A stretch of 12,581 bases of DNA, taken from NCBI GenBank assembly GCA_028287545.1, contig JAQBPL010000164.1:1-12581 (forward strand), read 5' to 3'. Position numbers and translations under genes: made by a program. Positions 6,852 through 12,581 of this stretch are shown piece by piece; positions within the stretch are counted from its first letter, which is position 1, and each line of letters opens with the position of its first letter. Under the pieces are notes generated by a model, which saw nothing but the letters and a program-made list of their open reading frames with translations, was not told the origin of the DNA and made no database searches. This stretch comes from Vulcanimicrobiota bacterium (GTDB taxonomy: Bacteria; Eremiobacterota; Eremiobacteria; Baltobacterales; Baltobacteraceae).

Positions 6852-7823
6852 TCAAGGCCGCCGGCCGCGCGGGTGGGCGGCGTCGAACTGCTCGAGGACC
6901 CGCTTCTTGGCGACCTTCGTGTAGACTTGCGTCGTCGCGAGGCTCTCGTGGCCGAGGATCTCTTTGATCACGAGCAAGTCGGCGCCGTTCTCGTACAGAT
7001 GGGTCGCCATCGAATGGCGCATCGTGTGGGGCGAGGCGTAGCCCTCGAGGCCCGCGATTCCCATGTACGTCCGCACGATCTTGTAGAGGGCCGACTCGCT
7101 GAGCCGCGCCCCGCCCCGGCCGATGAAAAAGGCGTCGTTCGGCGTCCGCGGCCGCACGCCGAGATAGGCCCGCATCGCCTCGGCGGCCAGGCGCGTCAAC
7201 GGCACGTTCCGGTCCTTGCCGCCCTTGCCGCCGATGACCCGCAGCGACCGGTTTTCGAGGTCGACGTCGGCCAGGCTCAGGCCGAGCAGTTCCGAGCGGC
7301 GGACGCCGCTGGAGTACAGGCACTCCAGGATCGCCCGGTCGCGCAGCCGCTGGGCATCGCTGCGGCCGGCGATCCGCAGGTCGAGCAATTTCTCGACCTC
7401 GGCCTCGGTGAGGGCCTTGGGGAGCGGCTTGCCGATCTTCGGGGTCGGCACGTCGGAGGCAGGATTGTCGGGCCGGCGGCCGTCGAATTTGAGAAATTTG
7501 TAGAACGTGTGAAGCGCCGAGATCTTGCGCCGGATCGACCGCGGCGCGTATGCCCGCGAGCCGTTGAGCCGCTGCAGAAAAGCCAGGACGTCGGCGCGGT
7601 CGGCCGCCTCGAGCGAGTCGTACGGCGGCGCGTGGTGCGCGTCGACGTCGAGGTCCGCCGCGCGCGCCTTGAGGAACGATCCGAAGCTCTCGAGATCGCG
7701 CTGGTAGGCGACCGACGTCTTCGGGCTCATCCGGCGCAGCTCCAGGTACGCCGCGAAGCGCGCGATCGCGGGATCGGTCGAGGCGAACTCGGCGATGTCG
7801 TAACGGCGGCGAACCTTGGCCAC
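6852..7823 (-). CDS. xerD: Xer-type tyrosine recombinase
   Basis: Site-specific recombinase of the XerC/XerD class, which resolves chromosome dimers at dif, or integrates elements. At 323 aa it is slightly longer than E. coli XerC/D (298) because of an N-terminal extension and an insert near 57-72. The SAM-like core-binding domain lies at about 18-115 and the catalytic domain at about 135-315. All six catalytic residues are visible: Arg175 (SSGVRRSELLGL), Lys200 (GGKGGKDR), His266 and Arg269 (HTMRHSMATHL), His292 (LGHESLATTQ) and Tyr301 (VYT). The start is GTG at 7823 with a purine-rich GGAGAGGGG just upstream. Residues between 28 and 112 resemble Xer core-binding domains (LRRMSPKTSVAYQRDL), which favours a chromosomal Xer over a phage integrase. 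XerC versus XerD cannot be decided by eye, and a single-recombinase system is possible. Confidence 0.9.
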   Translation of the reverse strand: MAKVRRRYDIAEFASTDPAIARFAAYLELRRMSPKTSVAYQRDLESFGSFLKARAADLDVDAHHAPPYDSLEAADRADVLAFLQRLNGSRAYAPRSIRRKISALHTFYKFLKFDGRRPDNPASDVPTPKIGKPLPKALTEAEVEKLLDLRIAGRSDAQRLRDRAILECLYSSGVRRSELLGLSLADVDLENRSLRVIGGKGGKDRNVPLTRLAAEAMRAYLGVRPRTPNDAFFIGRGGARLSESALYKIVRTYMGIAGLEGYASPHTMRHSMATHLYENGADLLVIKEILGHESLATTQVYTKVAKKRVLEQFDAAHPRGRRP

Positions 7824-7860
7824 GGCGGTCCCCTCTCCGGCGCTTCTTCCGCATGGCGCC

Positions 7861-7888
7861 AGTAACGATAATCGGAATTTCCGTTACT
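7861..7888. repeat. 28-bp imperfect palindrome, candidate dif-like Xer site or operator
   Basis: Read on the + strand: left arm AGTAACGATAA (7861-7871), centre TCGGAA (7872-7877), right arm TTTCCGTTACT (7878-7888). The 11-bp arms match as inverted repeats at 9 of 11 positions, including a perfect outer 7 bp. The 11+6+11 layout, and the left arm ending in ATAA with the right arm starting TT, are features of bacterial dif sites bound by Xer recombinases. It is an AT-rich patch in GC-rich DNA and begins 37 bp upstream of the recombinase start. It also contains an inner palindrome (CGGAA-T-TTCCG, 7873-7883), so a transcription-factor operator or an attenuator hairpin are alternatives. Confidence 0.45.
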
Positions 7889-7894
7889 CCGCAC

Positions 7895-7910
7895 GAGGGA
7901 AGATTCCCTC
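7895..7910 (-). terminator. Hairpin directly after the glycosyltransferase stop
   Basis: On the - strand, GAGGGA and TCCCTC form a 6-bp stem around a 4-nt loop, starting on the first base after the TAG stop of the glycosyltransferase fusion. No T-run follows (GTGCGG), so it is a weak terminator candidate. It sits between that gene and the recombinase gene and could reduce read-through. Confidence 0.4.
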
Positions 7911-9659
7911 CTAGGGGCGCCCGGCGAGCCGGCGCAGCCGGCCGGCGGCGATCTCGGCGGCGCGCTCCCACGTCCAGTCCCGCCGGGCGCGCTCCGATCC
8001 GAGCCGCGCTTTCGCCCGCGCCTCGTCGGGATGCTCCGCGACGTACCGCAGCGTCGCGGCGAACGCGTCGACGTCCGGCTCGAGCCACCAGCCCTCGCCG
8101 GCCAGCGCTTCGCCGCGCATCGCGCCGCGCAGCGCCACGCGGCGCGACGGGACGCGATAGGCCACGTCGTCGTCGAGAAACGCGTCGGCCGCGCCGCCCG
8201 CGGTCGCGATCACCGGGAGGCCGCAGGCGAGCGCCTCGAGCATCGGCAGACCGAACCCTTCGCCGCGGTAGGCGAACGCGAGCGCGTCGCAGCTCCGGTA
8301 GAGCCGTACGACGTCCTCGTCGGCGATCTCGTCCTTGAGCACGATGAGTTCCGGTGCCTGCGGATCGTCTACGAACGCGCGAAACGCGGCGCCGCCGTCG
8401 TCGAGCTGATAGAACGAACGCGTTCCCAACAGCTTGAGGACCAGCGTGACGTCATCGTCCCGCGTGAACGCGCGCCGGTAGGCCGCGAGCAGCACGTCGA
8501 CGCCTTTGCGCGGCAGCACGCCGCCGACGTAGAGAAACTTGAAGCGCTTCGCCGTCGCGAGGGGATACGGCACGATCGCGTGGTCGGGCGAAAAACGTTC
8601 CGGATCGATGCCGTTCGGAACCACCGCGACGCGCTCGGCCGGCACGCCTTCGTCCAGGAACATCTGCCGGCAGTACGGACTGGGCGTCCACACTTCGTCG
8701 ATCGCTCCGTCACGCAGCGCTTCCACCCATGCGCGCGGCAGACGGCCGTATTCCCACGGGAGGATCTGCACCATGTGCCGCACGCCGTCGGCGCGGCGAA
8801 AATCGGCGCTGCCGTTCGATTGGCGGATCAGCACGTCGGCCGGCGGCACGCCGCGCACTTGCCGCGCCCGCAGCGGCGCGAAGCGCGGATCGGCGACGAC
8901 CGACGGTTCCGCGGAGGGTTCGTCGGCGACGATCGCCGGCGCGACGTCGGCGTGCGCTTGCAGCGCGAGCGCTAAGTTGCGGTTGACGGTCGCCATCGAG
9001 TTGTAGGCGAAGAACTCGCCCTGAAAGGCGACGGCGGTGCGCGCCGTGCCGAGCGCGGCGCCCGCGCTGGCGCGGCCGACGATGTAGGTGTGCTGCCAGC
9101 CTTCGGGCTCGTTCCCGGCGCCGACGATCCGTAATCCGAGGTCCGAGAGGACCACGTGCAACGTCTCCAGCGGCCACGGCCGCTTGACCCACGGTTCGAG
9201 CCACAGCATGCCGTCGCGGATCGCTTCATTGCGCGGGTTTAGGGTGCGCACGACCAGCAGGCCGTCGGGTTCGAGCAGCGCCGCGCACGCACGCAGCATC
9301 GCGATGCCCTCCTCGCCGTCGCACGTCTCGATGACGTGCGAGAGGTGCACGCCGGCGAATCGCTCGTTCAGCGTAGCCAGACCGGTGCGCGCGTCGAGGA
9401 CGAGCGCGGCGTGACCGCGCGCGCGCGCGTCGTCGACCATCTCCGGATCGCGATCGATCCCCAGGATGCGGCCCACGCCGCGCTCGCGCACCAAATCGAG
9501 AAAGACGCCGGTGCCGCAGCCGACGTCGAGCACCGACGCGCAGTCGCGAAAGACGTCCGCGAACGCGTGATGCCACGCGCGGCGGCCGGGCTCTTCATCC
9601 GCCGAGCGATGAAACGCCGAGAACCGCTGATGGCCGGGCGCCCGCTCGTTCGCGTCCAC
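7911..9659 (-). CDS. Fusion of SAM-dependent methyltransferase and GT4-type glycosyltransferase
   Basis: A 582-aa two-domain protein. The N-terminal part (about 40-200) is a class I methyltransferase: motif I is SVLDVGCGTG (42-51), the acidic end of strand 2 is GIDRDPEMV (67-75), and LLEPDGLLVVRTLNP (128-142) is a typical late motif. The C-terminal part (about 210-580) is a GT-B glycosyltransferase: VWTPSPYC (323-330), VVPNGIDPERFSP (346-358), YVGGVLPRKGVDVLL (377-391), and the nucleotide-sugar E-x7-E motif from Glu467 to Glu475 in GEGFGLPMLEALACGLPVIAT. Such fusions occur in surface polysaccharide and glycoprotein decoration; the sugar and acceptor cannot be read from sequence. No membrane span is seen. 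The start is GTG at 9659; the frame is open back to a TGA at 9696 but holds no other start. The ribosome site is poor. Confidence 0.88.
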   Translation of the reverse strand: MDANERAPGHQRFSAFHRSADEEPGRRAWHHAFADVFRDCASVLDVGCGTGVFLDLVRERGVGRILGIDRDPEMVDDARARGHAALVLDARTGLATLNERFAGVHLSHVIETCDGEEGIAMLRACAALLEPDGLLVVRTLNPRNEAIRDGMLWLEPWVKRPWPLETLHVVLSDLGLRIVGAGNEPEGWQHTYIVGRASAGAALGTARTAVAFQGEFFAYNSMATVNRNLALALQAHADVAPAIVADEPSAEPSVVADPRFAPLRARQVRGVPPADVLIRQSNGSADFRRADGVRHMVQILPWEYGRLPRAWVEALRDGAIDEVWTPSPYCRQMFLDEGVPAERVAVVPNGIDPERFSPDHAIVPYPLATAKRFKFLYVGGVLPRKGVDVLLAAYRRAFTRDDDVTLVLKLLGTRSFYQLDDGGAAFRAFVDDPQAPELIVLKDEIADEDVVRLYRSCDALAFAYRGEGFGLPMLEALACGLPVIATAGGAADAFLDDDVAYRVPSRRVALRGAMRGEALAGEGWWLEPDVDAFAATLRYVAEHPDEARAKARLGSERARRDWTWERAAEIAAGRLRRLAGRP

Positions 9660-9695
9660 CGCCGCTACTGGGCTCGTGCAGCGGTGCGCTGCGCC

Positions 9696-9827
9696 TCAGA
9701 CGTCGTCGACGGCGGGGTTTTCGGGCGGGGGCGGTCCGACGTCTTCGAGCGGGATCGATTCCTCGTCCAGCTCGTCGAGATCGTCGGGCTGCTCGATATC
9801 ACGTTTCACAACTCCCCGTTTACCCAC
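9696..9827 (-). CDS. Possible short acidic protein upstream of the glycosyltransferase (37-43 aa)
   Basis: On the - strand a short frame ends at TGA 9696-9698. It encodes an acidic, proline-containing peptide: MKRDIEQPDDLDELDEE followed by SIPLEDVGPPPPENPAVDDV. Codons are strongly GC-ended, as in neighbouring genes. Two GTG starts are possible: 9827 (43 aa, no ribosome site) and 9807-9809 (37 aa, with GGGGAG only 2 nt upstream, too close for an ideal site). It lies 36 nt before the glycosyltransferase start, in the same direction and frame. It could be a real small protein, a translated leader, or the remnant N-terminus of a longer glycosyltransferase ORF broken by a stop. No family recognised. 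Confidence 0.4.
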   Translation of the reverse strand: MGKRGVVKRDIEQPDDLDELDEESIPLEDVGPPPPENPAVDDV

Positions 9828-9847
9828 GTACCACGCCGGGGTATATC
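9819..9847 (+). promoter_or_regulatory. Candidate sigma-70-type promoter for the secreted protein gene
   Basis: TTTACC (9819-9824, 4 of 6 against TTGACA), a 17-bp spacer, and TATATC (9842-9847, 4 of 6 against TATAAT). Transcription would begin near 9853-9855, on or beside the ATG at 9855, which suggests a leaderless or nearly leaderless mRNA. The same AT patch read on the - strand gives TATACC (9840-9845), a possible -10 for the leftward genes, but no matching -35 is seen there. Confidence 0.45.
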
Positions 9848-9854
9848 GCAGGGA

Positions 9855-10340
9855 ATGTTCCGCATCCTCGCTTTCTTGCTCCTGTGCATTACAACGGGGA
9901 CGGCCTGGGCCGCCGCGGAGAGCCCGCAGAAACTCACCGTCGACATCCGCGGCAGCGCACCTCGCATCGACGCGCTCGAGCGCTACATCGTGAACGAACC
10001 GGTGACGGTCCGCGTCGACGCCCCGTTCACCAAGTCGGCGAGCCTGGTAGGCGTCGCACCCGACGGCGGCAACGTTCGCGTCCCGCTGCAGCGCCTCGCC
10101 GACGGATCGTTCGCGGGGATGCTGACGTTCCCGGCCAGCGGGATCTGGTCGCTCGCGGTCGACGCCGGGAGTCAGGCGAAGACCTCGACCTTCTCCATCA
10201 GCGCGGGTGAGCGCGACTCGCACGCCGGCGCCGCGCTCATGCTGGCGCTTTCCTTGGCATCGATCGGGGGCGGACTCGGACTGATCACGATCGCGCGCAA
10301 AGTGAGCCCGCGGCCGGCGCATCCCGCCGCGGAAAGCTGA
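9855..10340 (+). CDS. Exported, membrane-anchored beta-rich protein of unknown function (161 aa)
   Basis: Residues 1-20 are a signal peptide with a likely cut after AWA (MFRILAFLLL, CITTGTAWA). Residues about 25-118 alternate as beta strands (KLTVDIRG, EPVTVRVDAPF, GIWSLAVDAG, TSTFSIS) and look like an immunoglobulin-type sandwich, similar in feel to YtkA/CopC-like domains. No clear metal-binding His/Met set is present. A C-terminal hydrophobic span (about 125-146) followed by KVSPRPAHP would anchor it in the inner membrane, with the domain outside. ATG 9855 has only AGGG at 9850-9853 very close to it, so initiation may be leaderless. The next gene is 40 nt downstream in the same direction. 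I assign no function. Confidence 0.8.
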   Translation: MFRILAFLLLCITTGTAWAAAESPQKLTVDIRGSAPRIDALERYIVNEPVTVRVDAPFTKSASLVGVAPDGGNVRVPLQRLADGSFAGMLTFPASGIWSLAVDAGSQAKTSTFSISAGERDSHAGAALMLALSLASIGGGLGLITIARKVSPRPAHPAAES

Positions 10341-10380
10341 TCGCCTAGGCTCCCGACCAGCAGCGGCGAACGCCCGCCGC

Positions 10381-11274
10381 ATGACCTGTCCGAGCTGCCA
10401 GAATTTCGTCCCCGACGGTGCCAAGTTCTGCCCGAACTGCGGCGCGCCCGCGCCCCAGCCGGTCTCGGTCGGCGCGTACACCGAGCCCGTCGCCGAAGGC
10501 GGCAACCCCAAGGAGCCGATCCGCATCGGCGACCTGACGGTTCGCGTCGAGGGCGAGCTCGTTCCGGTCGTCGACGTCGAACTCGGCGCGCGCGGCACCG
10601 TGTATTTCGAGCACCACATCCTGCTCTGGAAGCAGCCGCAGGTGCGGCTCGGGTTCATGAACCTGCAGAACGCGGGCAAGCGGTTCTTCGCCGGACTGCA
10701 GATCTTCATCTCGACCGCGCAAGGTCCGGGAAACATTTCGTTTTCGCGCGAGGCGCCCGGTCAGATCGTCGCGCTCAAACTGCGCCCCGGCCAGGCCGTC
10801 GACGTGCGCGAGCATCAGTTCTTGCTCGCCACCGACACGGTCGCGTACGACTTCTACTGGCAGCAGGGCTTGGCGAACATCTTCTTCTCGCGCTCGGGAT
10901 TGTTCATCGACCGGTTCACCGCACAGCAAGGCGAAGGTCTGCTGCTGCTGCACGGCTACGGCAACGTGTTCGAAAAAACGCTCGGACCGGGCGAACAGCT
11001 CGACGTGGAGCCGGGTGCGTGGCTGTGGAAAGACGCGAGCGTTTCGATGGACACCGTCAGCGTACTCCAGTCGGGCGGCGGCGGCGGGCTGATGGGCGCG
11101 CTCGGCGCGCTCGTCGGCGGCGCTTCGCTGATGATGAACCGCTTCACGGGTCCGGGCCGCTTGGGTCTACAGTCGATGACGTATCACGAACCGCAGGCTG
11201 AGGGCGCGCAGCGAACCGGCGGTCAGAACAACGTCGGCGGCGTCATCGGCTCGCTCTTCGGCAACAAGTTCTAG
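10381..11274 (+). CDS. AIM24-family protein with N-terminal zinc ribbon
   Basis: A 297-aa protein. The N-terminus is a short zinc ribbon (Cys3, Cys6, Cys17, Cys20; CPSC then CPNCG). A Pro/Gly linker leads into an AIM24/TIGR00266-type double beta-helix region (about 50-235), seen in GDLTVRVEGE, GTVYFEHHILLWKQ, VALKLRPGQAVDVREHQFLL, GEGLLLLHGYGNVFEKTL and LGPGEQLDVEPGAWLW. The C-terminus holds a Gly-rich hydrophobic stretch (GGGGGLMGALGALVGGASLMM, split 236-256) and ends NNVGGVIGSLFGNKF, suggesting membrane contact. Biochemical function of bacterial members is not established; yeast Aim24 is mitochondrial. No clear ribosome site precedes ATG 10381. It lies 40 nt after the exported-protein gene and may share its transcript. 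Confidence 0.85.
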   Translation: MTCPSCQNFVPDGAKFCPNCGAPAPQPVSVGAYTEPVAEGGNPKEPIRIGDLTVRVEGELVPVVDVELGARGTVYFEHHILLWKQPQVRLGFMNLQNAGKRFFAGLQIFISTAQGPGNISFSREAPGQIVALKLRPGQAVDVREHQFLLATDTVAYDFYWQQGLANIFFSRSGLFIDRFTAQQGEGLLLLHGYGNVFEKTLGPGEQLDVEPGAWLWKDASVSMDTVSVLQSGGGGGLMGALGALVGGASLMMNRFTGPGRLGLQSMTYHEPQAEGAQRTGGQNNVGGVIGSLFGNKF

Positions 11275-11279
11275 CGCTT

Positions 11280-11298
11280 CGTTCGGCGCCGCCGAACG
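11280..11298. terminator. Perfect hairpin shared by convergent genes
   Basis: CGTTCGGC (11280-11287), loop GCC, GCCGAACG (11291-11298): an uninterrupted 8-bp stem filling the gap between the AIM24-family stop (11274) and the end of the leftward gene (11299). It is placed to act in both directions. No T-run follows on either strand. Confidence 0.55.
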
Positions 11299-12384
11299 TC
11301 AGTCGTCGGTCGCCTCGTTCGTGCCGGGACCATGGGCGAACTCACCTTCGGTGTGTCTGCGCGGGAAGGCTTCCTCGAGTTCGTCGATCATCCAGTCGGT
11401 GAGGCGCGTCTTGAGGTCGATGAGCCACGTCCTGCGTTCGTCTTTGGACAAACCCGCCTCGTCGATCGTGATGCGGCCCGAGCGCACGGCGTCGAGCAAC
11501 GAGAGGTTCTCGTCGATCCACGCGCCGAGTTCGTCTTGTTCTTCGCCCTCGCCGGCTTCGAAGGCGAGTCGCGGTCTGCAGTCGGCGAGGGCCGCCGTCT
11601 TGGCGTCATCGTAGGCGAGCCGTATCGCACCGTGGGTGATGTTGTCGCGCTCGACGTCGGTACGAGCGGCGTCATCGTCGTCTTCTTCGCCTTCGGCGTT
11701 GCGTTGATGCGTCGTGACCGCCGTCTGGAGTTTTTCGATCTGCGCGGCAGCGTGCGCATCCGGCTCGGCGTCGAGTTTGTTCCCCTCGGCGTCGCGGTTT
11801 TCGCCGAGCAGCCGCAGCGTCCGTTCGACCGGCTTCAGTCGGTCGAACGTCGGCGCATCGGCGATCTCCGGGGGCCAGATCGTGTTCGTGCCGGAGACAG
11901 CAACCGTAGCCCCGCCGACGGTCACCGCGAGGGTGAACGTCGCGCCGCCCACCGTCGCGGCAGTCGTGAGCTGCGTCCACAGCGTCGTTTCGAACCACGG
12001 CGAGCACAAGTGGCAGATCTTCTCGTCGACCGAGAACGTCATCGCGACCGTTGAGCCCGCCCGCAAGGCGGCCAGAACGGTGCCGCTGACGTTCGCCCAC
12101 GTGCGCTGCTCGGAGTGGGTCTGTCCGCCGACGCCACCGAGTCCCACGACGACGCCGGCCTGATGTGCGAGCGGACGTGCGGCGATCTTGTAATCGATGT
12201 CAGCCGTCGCGCGCTGCAGCGGCGGTCCGCCGATACGGTCCGGTGTCTGCACGTCGACGCTGACCACGAGATCGCGCAGATGGTGCGCGGCGTGCCGCAG
12301 CGGTTCCGGCGCGGCGGGCGCGGAGTGCTCGCTCTTCGGCGACGGCGCGGATGCGCTCGCTCGCCGAACGGCGACCCGCTCCAT
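11299..12384 (-). CDS. Protein with deaminase-like zinc-site pattern, possible toxin/effector (361 aa)
   Basis: Residues about 38-165 fit the order of a cytidine-deaminase-like fold: strand GVVVGLGG (77-84), helix starting THSEQRTWANV (89-99), strand STVAMTFSVD (111-120), then KICHLCSPWFETTLW (122-136), then strand ATFTLAVTV (148-156). His90, Cys124 and Cys127 would bind zinc and Glu92 would be the catalytic acid; Glu92 to Cys124 is 32 residues, normal for the fold. Bacterial toxin deaminases show HxE and CxxC in this arrangement. The usual Pro before CxxC is absent (I-C-H-L-C). The C-terminal half (about 175-361) is acidic and helical, with EGEEDDDD near 231-238 and a second acidic block near 277-285. 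No signal peptide or membrane span. ATG 12384 begins 7 nt after the stop of the upstream gene; no ribosome site is visible. I assign the fold only; enzyme activity and target are inference. Confidence 0.7.
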   Translation of the reverse strand: MERVAVRRASASAPSPKSEHSAPAAPEPLRHAAHHLRDLVVSVDVQTPDRIGGPPLQRATADIDYKIAARPLAHQAGVVVGLGGVGGQTHSEQRTWANVSGTVLAALRAGSTVAMTFSVDEKICHLCSPWFETTLWTQLTTAATVGGATFTLAVTVGGATVAVSGTNTIWPPEIADAPTFDRLKPVERTLRLLGENRDAEGNKLDAEPDAHAAAQIEKLQTAVTTHQRNAEGEEDDDDAARTDVERDNITHGAIRLAYDDAKTAALADCRPRLAFEAGEGEEQDELGAWIDENLSLLDAVRSGRITIDEAGLSKDERRTWLIDLKTRLTDWMIDELEEAFPRRHTEGEFAHGPGTNEATDD

Positions 12385-12391
12385 CGGTTGG

Positions 12392-12581
12392 CTAACTGAC
12401 GTAAGAGACGTTGACGCTGAAGCCGCCTGCTTCGGCTTGACTCAGCACGCCCAAGACGGATTCGATCTCGGTGTCGATCGCGATCATGTCGCCGGCGCTG
12501 ATGCCGACCGGACCGGCGTTCGCCCACAACAAGCGGCGCGCGGTCTGGAACGCGGCGCGCAAACGCTGCGGCGTCGCTTCG
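12392..12581 (-). CDS. Unidentified protein, C-terminal 62 residues (runs off right edge)
   Basis: The frame is open from the right edge to TAG at 12392-12394. Residues read EATPQRLRAAFQTARRLLWA, then NAGPVGISAGDMIAIDTEIE, then SVLGVLSQAEAGGFSVNVSYVS. The first 20 residues look like an amphipathic helix, followed by a turn, another helix and a final beta strand. The competing frame on this strand is Arg-rich and not protein-like. Its stop is 7 nt before the start of the deaminase-like gene, so the two are probably co-transcribed. Too little is visible to assign a family. Confidence 0.65.
   Translation of the reverse strand, partial: EATPQRLRAAFQTARRLLWANAGPVGISAGDMIAIDTEIESVLGVLSQAEAGGFSVNVSYVS

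Noticed and set aside
6852..7823. Recombinase as integrase of a mobile element
   Set aside because: No flanking tRNA, direct repeats, excisionase or phage genes are visible, and the protein has Xer-like length and motifs; not excluded outright, but less likely.
6186..7865. 559-codon + strand open frame across panE, the gap and the recombinase
   Set aside because: It is Arg-rich, crosses several real genes on both strands and shows no domain; it is a high-GC antisense artefact.
9336..9854. Upstream in-frame extension of the exported protein on the + strand
   Set aside because: It would bury the signal peptide inside a protein and overlaps the glycosyltransferase fusion antisense.
9828..10736. 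Long - strand extension of the short acidic ORF
   Set aside because: Beyond about 9830 the frame becomes Arg/Ser-rich and runs antisense to two supported genes; only the last 37-43 codons look protein-like.
11332..12054. Long + strand open frame opposite the deaminase-like gene
   Set aside because: It turns Arg-rich toward its end and has no recognisable motif, while the - strand frame carries the ordered HSE/CHLC pattern and continues cleanly to 11299.

Overview
The window is GC-rich bacterial DNA that is densely coded: almost every gene gap is under 100 bp. It shows no tRNA, rRNA, CRISPR array or insertion sequence. It carries an MCE/Mla lipid-transport set whose substrate-binding protein ends in an outer-membrane-like beta region, so the host is very probably a diderm. 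The single-protein inner-to-outer-membrane layout and the overall style fit a GC-rich diderm outside Proteobacteria, for example Eremiobacterota/WPS-2. That placement is an inference and was not tested.

Left part (1-6493, all + strand). The 3' end of glmS (amino-sugar synthesis) is followed by a small membrane-protein gene. A tight seven-gene run follows: rph (RNase PH), a 112-aa helical protein of unknown function, mlaE-like permease, mlaF-like ATPase, mlaD-like MCE protein, a rhomboid protease and a ketopantoate reductase-family gene. Junctions are ATGA or TGATG overlaps or gaps of 4-9 bp, so the run is probably one operon. The MCE protein has an N-terminal membrane anchor, one MCE domain, a long helical rod with a 34-residue repeat, a Gly/Pro linker and a C-terminal beta-strand region. 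No mlaA, mlaB or mlaC is seen here, so it looks like a minimal trans-envelope lipid bridge.

Middle (6525-9827, all - strand). In transcription order these are a short acidic ORF, a methyltransferase-glycosyltransferase fusion, a Xer-type tyrosine recombinase with all six catalytic residues, and a 90-aa hypothetical protein. Just upstream of the recombinase start is a 28-bp imperfect palindrome built as 11+6+11, the architecture of a dif site. This is one of the two most interesting signals in the window.

Right part. A divergent promoter region (about 9819-9847) leads rightward to a secreted/membrane-anchored beta-rich protein and a zinc-ribbon AIM24-family protein. A perfect hairpin at 11280-11298 separates these from two convergent - strand genes. 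One is a 361-aa protein with an HSE...CHLC zinc-site pattern typical of the cytidine-deaminase-like fold, as in polymorphic toxins. The other is the 3' end of an unidentified gene that runs off the right edge. The deaminase-like protein is the second strong candidate for something new.
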